Shown here piece after piece: positions 61,080-64,000 of a stretch of DNA of 64,000 bases (position 1 is the stretch's first letter; every line of letters begins with the position of its first letter). Origin of the DNA: Flavobacteriales bacterium (lineage in GTDB: Bacteria; Bacteroidota; Bacteroidia; Flavobacteriales_F; PHOS-HE28); NCBI GenBank assembly GCA_016715895.1, contig JADJXH010000003.1:1240001-1304000 (forward strand). The letters run 5' to 3'. Position numbers and translations under genes: made by a program. The notes beneath the pieces are model-generated. The model saw only the letters and a list, made by a program, of their open reading frames with translations, ran no database searches and had not been told where the DNA came from.

Positions 61080-63320
61080 ATGAACGAACCACCCAAGGCC
61101 GTCCGGCACCGCCTTTCGCTCCTTCGGCTTCCTCCGCAGCTGTTCGCGGTCTTCCCTTTGCTGACCGTGATGCACGCGCTCCTTGTTCCGCTGCCGGTCG
61201 CTGGCCAGAGCCGTTCGGGCACGAACGCGGTCTGCCTATCGGAGGTCGGCATGGCCAACACCGCCAATGGACCCCGGCCGATCGCCGTCCACGGGAACGT
61301 GCTCTGCGTGGTGGCTTACGGAGGGAACATGCTCCAGGTGTTCGACATCAGCACTCCCGGTACGCCGGTGCTTTCGGGTCAAGCCTCGACCGCATCGGGA
61401 GCCTCCTCCGTGTTCATCGATGGCGCGGGGATGAAGGCGTATGTCCTTGCGCAGACCAGCGCCAAGCTCCAGGTGTTCGACATCAGTGATCCGGCCACCC
61501 CGGACCTTCTGGGCCAGTTCACCACGGACGCCCAACCCACCGGGCTTGCGGTGAGCAATGACAGGGCCTATGTGATCTGCCAGGGCGCGCAGTCCCTGCA
61601 GGTGGTCGACGTGGCCGATCCCGGTGCGATGTCCCAGCTCGGTTCGGTGGCCACATCGGCCGGCCCCAAAGGGGTGGCCCTCCTGGGCGACCATGCCGTT
61701 GTGGTGAACGCGCTCGGGAACATGTTGGAGGTGTTCTCGGTGGTCAACCCGTCCTCGCCCGCCCTGGCCGGATCGATCAGCACCGGCCTGCAACCATCGG
61801 CGGTGGCGGTGAGCGGAAATTCCGCCTATGTGACCCTGTCCACGGGCGACAGCCTCCAGGTCTTCGACCTGAGCGTACCGGGCAACCCCGTCCCCATCGG
61901 TGCGAGCGCCACCGGGGATGCGCCGAACGCGTTGGCGATCAGCAGCGACCGGTGCTACGTGGTCGCCCGCGGCGGAAATGCCGTGGAAGTGTTCGATATC
62001 GTCGATCCGAGCGACCCGGTCGCCATCGGCTCGGCCGGCACGCAAAGCACCCCGTGGTCCGTGGCGACCGGCAACGGCCACGTCTTCATCACCAGCAACC
62101 TGGCGAACACGCTTCAGGTGTTCCAGCCCCACGGTCCCGGGGATGCGTGCGATGATGGCGATCCGGCCACGGGGAACGACGTGTTCGATGGGAGCTGCAC
62201 CTGCGCCGGTGTGATGATCGACTGCCTGGGGGTTGTCGGTGGAGCGGCCGTGCCCGGCAGCCCGTGCGACGATGGCGATGCGAACACCGGCAACGATGTG
62301 TACGGTGCGAACTGCCAGTGCGGCGGCGCGCTCCTGGACTGCATGGGAATTGCCGGAGGAGCCGCCCTGCCCGGTACCGCCTGCGACGATGGTGACCCCG
62401 GCACCGGAAGTGACCTCTACGACGCCAACTGCATCTGTGTAGGCACCGTGAACGACTGCCTCGGGGTTCCTGGCGGCGTATCGGGTCCCGGAACGCCCTG
62501 TGACGATGGGAACCCGAACACCCAGTTGGACGTCTACGATGCGAACTGCGTGTGCGCCGGACAGCTCGTGGATTGCCTGGGTGTGCCGGGCGGTGGGGCC
62601 GTGTCAGGGGCGCCCTGCAACGATGGGGACCCGACGACCGGCGATGACGTCTGGCTGGCGGATTGCATCTGCGCCGGCGAGTTGATCGACTGCCTGGGCG
62701 ATCCGGGTGGGGCCGTGCTGCCGGGAACGCCCTGCGACGACCTCAACGCATGCACCACGAACGATGCCTGGAGCCCGTTCTGCGAATGCACCGGGGATCC
62801 GATCCTGATGGCAGGGATCACCGGGCCCACCACGGTTCAGGGCTGGGAGCCTGTGACCTATTCGATCCCTCCGGTGCCGGGCGCACAGGCCTACCTGTGG
62901 GACCTCCCCGATGACTGGTCCAGCAGCGACATGACCCCGGATGAGGTGATCCAGGCCACGACCTACAACGAGGCCGGAACCGTGCAGGTGTGCGTTGGTG
63001 TGGACATGGGCTCCTGTCTGGCGACGACCTGTTTGAGCGTGGACGTGGCGCTCTCGATCGGCATGGCGGAGGACGATGCGGATATCGGCCTCATCGTCCG
63101 TCCCAATCCGTGCCCTGGCGCGTTCGACCTTGTCCACACCGGGACCGGGTCCATCGAAGTATCGGTGCTGGACGTGTCGGGCAGGCTGGTGATCGCCCCG
63201 TTCCTCACCGGTGCGGGGATCACACGGATCGCGATCAGCGACGCGGGACCCGGGACCTATCTCGTGCGGGTGGTCGGTGCCGGGGTGATGCGCACCCTTC
63301 CCTTGCTCGTCGGGTTCTGA
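61080..63320 (+). CDS. T9SS-secreted seven-bladed LVIVD-type propeller with Cys-rich repeats, 746 aa
   Basis: Signal peptide ~1-43 (long basic n-region). Residues ~50-350 contain seven repeats of about 42 aa with the LVIVD-type core (for example LQVFDISTPG, LQVFDISDPA, LQVVDVADPG, LEVFSVVNPS, LQVFDLSVPG, VEVFDIVDPS), which fits a seven-bladed propeller. One partial and five full 39-residue Cys repeats follow (~355-572; DCLGVPGG, CDDGNPNT, DVYDANCVCAG). A PKD/Ig-like domain (~573-660; AYLWDLPDDW) and a type A CTD (~669-746, VRPNPCPGAFDL) end the protein. Propellers of this type commonly bind protein or glycan partners. It lacks the tandem stalk modules of the five preceding genes. The next small gene starts 25 bp after the stop. 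Confidence 0.85.
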   Translation: MNEPPKAVRHRLSLLRLPPQLFAVFPLLTVMHALLVPLPVAGQSRSGTNAVCLSEVGMANTANGPRPIAVHGNVLCVVAYGGNMLQVFDISTPGTPVLSGQASTASGASSVFIDGAGMKAYVLAQTSAKLQVFDISDPATPDLLGQFTTDAQPTGLAVSNDRAYVICQGAQSLQVVDVADPGAMSQLGSVATSAGPKGVALLGDHAVVVNALGNMLEVFSVVNPSSPALAGSISTGLQPSAVAVSGNSAYVTLSTGDSLQVFDLSVPGNPVPIGASATGDAPNALAISSDRCYVVARGGNAVEVFDIVDPSDPVAIGSAGTQSTPWSVATGNGHVFITSNLANTLQVFQPHGPGDACDDGDPATGNDVFDGSCTCAGVMIDCLGVVGGAAVPGSPCDDGDANTGNDVYGANCQCGGALLDCMGIAGGAALPGTACDDGDPGTGSDLYDANCICVGTVNDCLGVPGGVSGPGTPCDDGNPNTQLDVYDANCVCAGQLVDCLGVPGGGAVSGAPCNDGDPTTGDDVWLADCICAGELIDCLGDPGGAVLPGTPCDDLNACTTNDAWSPFCECTGDPILMAGITGPTTVQGWEPVTYSIPPVPGAQAYLWDLPDDWSSSDMTPDEVIQATTYNEAGTVQVCVGVDMGSCLATTCLSVDVALSIGMAEDDADIGLIVRPNPCPGAFDLVHTGTGSIEVSVLDVSGRLVIAPFLTGAGITRIAISDAGPGTYLVRVVGAGVMRTLPLLVGF
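62143..62796 (+). repeat. Tandem 117-bp repeats encoding a 39-residue Cys motif
   Basis: One partial unit (62143-62219) and five units from 62220, the last slightly shorter. The consensus is DCLGxPGGxxxPGxPCDDGxxxTxxDVYDANCxCAG. Single related copies occur in the genes at 53237 and 56617. Confidence 0.85.
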
Positions 63321-63345
63321 TCCCGTTCATCGAACCTCCACGCCC

Positions 63346-63921
63346 ATGCCCCTCAGACCTCGATCCCGACCCACCTCCGGCAGCTGCCCGGCAGGCCGGC
63401 CCTGCGTTGGACGGAGCGGCCGGTGGGTGTTTCCCGCAGTGGTCCTGGTGATCCTGTTCCTTCTGCCCCGCACCCTGAGCGCCCAATCCGTAATGGTCCG
63501 TTCGACGGTCGGCGCGGGTGGAGGATCATCCGTCTCCGATGCCCGGTCGGGCACGAACTACATGCAGGTGGCGGTCGGCCAGGCCAGTGTCGCGGGTTCG
63601 TACCCCGCGGATGGCCGGTACTACAATCAGGGATTCGTGCAACCCCTCCACGCGGCACGGGTCTCCGTGTCGAACGTGCTTGAGGCAAGGGTCTTCCCGA
63701 ACCCGTTCCTCGACCGGTTCGACATCACGCTCACCGACCCCTCCACGGAACCGGTGCGAGTAAGGCTCTTCAGCATCACCGGCCGGTTGATCATGGACCG
63801 GGAACACGCTCCCGCGCAGCGGATCACCGTGACCACCGGGCTCCTGGCATCAGGGGCGTACATCATCCGGGTCGATTCCGACGACCGTCACTACATCGGC
63901 CATCTCCAATGCATCCATTGA
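63346..63921 (+). CDS. Short T9SS type A cargo protein, 191 aa
   Basis: The N-terminus is long and basic with a hydrophobic core (~28-44) and cleavage near SAQ47. It is followed by a ~60-residue domain (STVGAGGGSSVSDARSGTNYMQVAVGQASVAGS ... YYNQGFVQP) of a kind found in small CTD proteins of Bacteroidota. The remainder is the sorting domain (RVFPNPFLDRFDITL to HLQCIH). Such proteins often precede larger surface-protein genes in the same operon. Here the next gene starts 2 bp after the stop, so the pair is cotranscribed and likely works together. Confidence 0.8.
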   Translation: MPLRPRSRPTSGSCPAGRPCVGRSGRWVFPAVVLVILFLLPRTLSAQSVMVRSTVGAGGGSSVSDARSGTNYMQVAVGQASVAGSYPADGRYYNQGFVQPLHAARVSVSNVLEARVFPNPFLDRFDITLTDPSTEPVRVRLFSITGRLIMDREHAPAQRITVTTGLLASGAYIIRVDSDDRHYIGHLQCIH

Positions 63922-63923
63922 TC

Positions 63924-64000
63924 ATGCGCACCCTCCTGTTCCTGCTGCTCGCCTCACTGTTCGGCGTCCCGGCCCAAGGGCAGCAGATCCATGTGCAGGC
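63924..64000 (+). CDS. Exported protein, 5' end only
   Basis: The ATG at 63924 lies 2 bp after the preceding stop. Twenty-five full codons are visible: a signal peptide with hydrophobic core LLFLLLASLFGVPAQG, then QQIHVQ. The remainder is beyond the window, so no function can be given. The spacing shows cotranscription with the 191-aa CTD protein. Confidence 0.75.
   Translation, partial: MRTLLFLLLASLFGVPAQGQQIHVQ

Noticed and set aside
62143..62796. Regular tandem repeats considered as a CRISPR array
   Set aside because: The units are contiguous 117-bp coding repeats in frame, with no spacers and no cas genes nearby.

Overview
The window is a 64-kb piece of a GC-rich Bacteroidota chromosome, most likely order Flavobacteriales. 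The evidence is indirect but consistent. Many large secreted proteins end in type IX secretion system (T9SS) C-terminal sorting domains (CTDs), mostly type A and one type B. A DUF1987/SiaC protein and a DUF4173 operon are present. Start codons lack clear Shine-Dalgarno sequences, and several starts are preceded by the Bacteroidota -7 element TAnnTTTG or a one-base variant. No rRNA, tRNA, CRISPR array, insertion sequence or phage gene was seen.

Layout. 1-3353: a tightly overlapping minus-strand operon (membrane protein, winged-helix regulator, DUF4173 protein, small membrane protein, truncated endonuclease/exonuclease/phosphatase-like protein) with a palindromic operator candidate in front. 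3400-4826: methyltransferase and ZIP metal transporter, divergent from a lipoprotein gene. 5825-10731: a SiaC-type phosphoprotein gene tail-to-tail with an ABCG-like exporter carrying extra N-terminal domains, then a lipoprotein/secreted-protein pair. 10794-16160: two T9SS cargo genes, one a lysyl-oxidase homologue with the cofactor Lys/Tyr pair conserved, the other a type-B adhesin-like protein. 16240-25508: priA, a panB/pseudouridine synthase/secreted protein/lipase gene group, a lipoprotein, and dnaK. 25586-31433: a beta-helix T9SS protein, an arylsulfotransferase-like T9SS protein, a MORN-like protein and a small secreted protein.

31776-64000: about 32 kb of head-to-tail T9SS cargo genes on the plus strand. 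Five very large genes (2374, 3087, 1378, 1069 and 1399 aa) are mosaics of adhesion-type domains (GEVED, MAM, CUB-like, P-domain, Ig/fn3, thrombospondin-3-like, glycine-rich, beta-helix). A seven-bladed propeller protein with Cys-rich repeats, a small CTD protein and a truncated gene follow.

The most interesting signal is the shared architecture of the five big proteins. Each has a different N-terminal part but the same stalk: a DsfGDGl-type domain, then a tandem pair of ~90-120 aa modules (second copy usually with FGGSDKV), then the CTD. I do not recognise the tandem module as a named family. The last ~1.2 kb of the first two giants, including the terminator, is nearly identical and free of indels, which suggests recent duplication or gene conversion. 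This looks like a locus that diversifies surface proteins by swapping N-terminal heads on a constant secreted stalk. Strong terminators separate the genes, so each is probably its own transcription unit.
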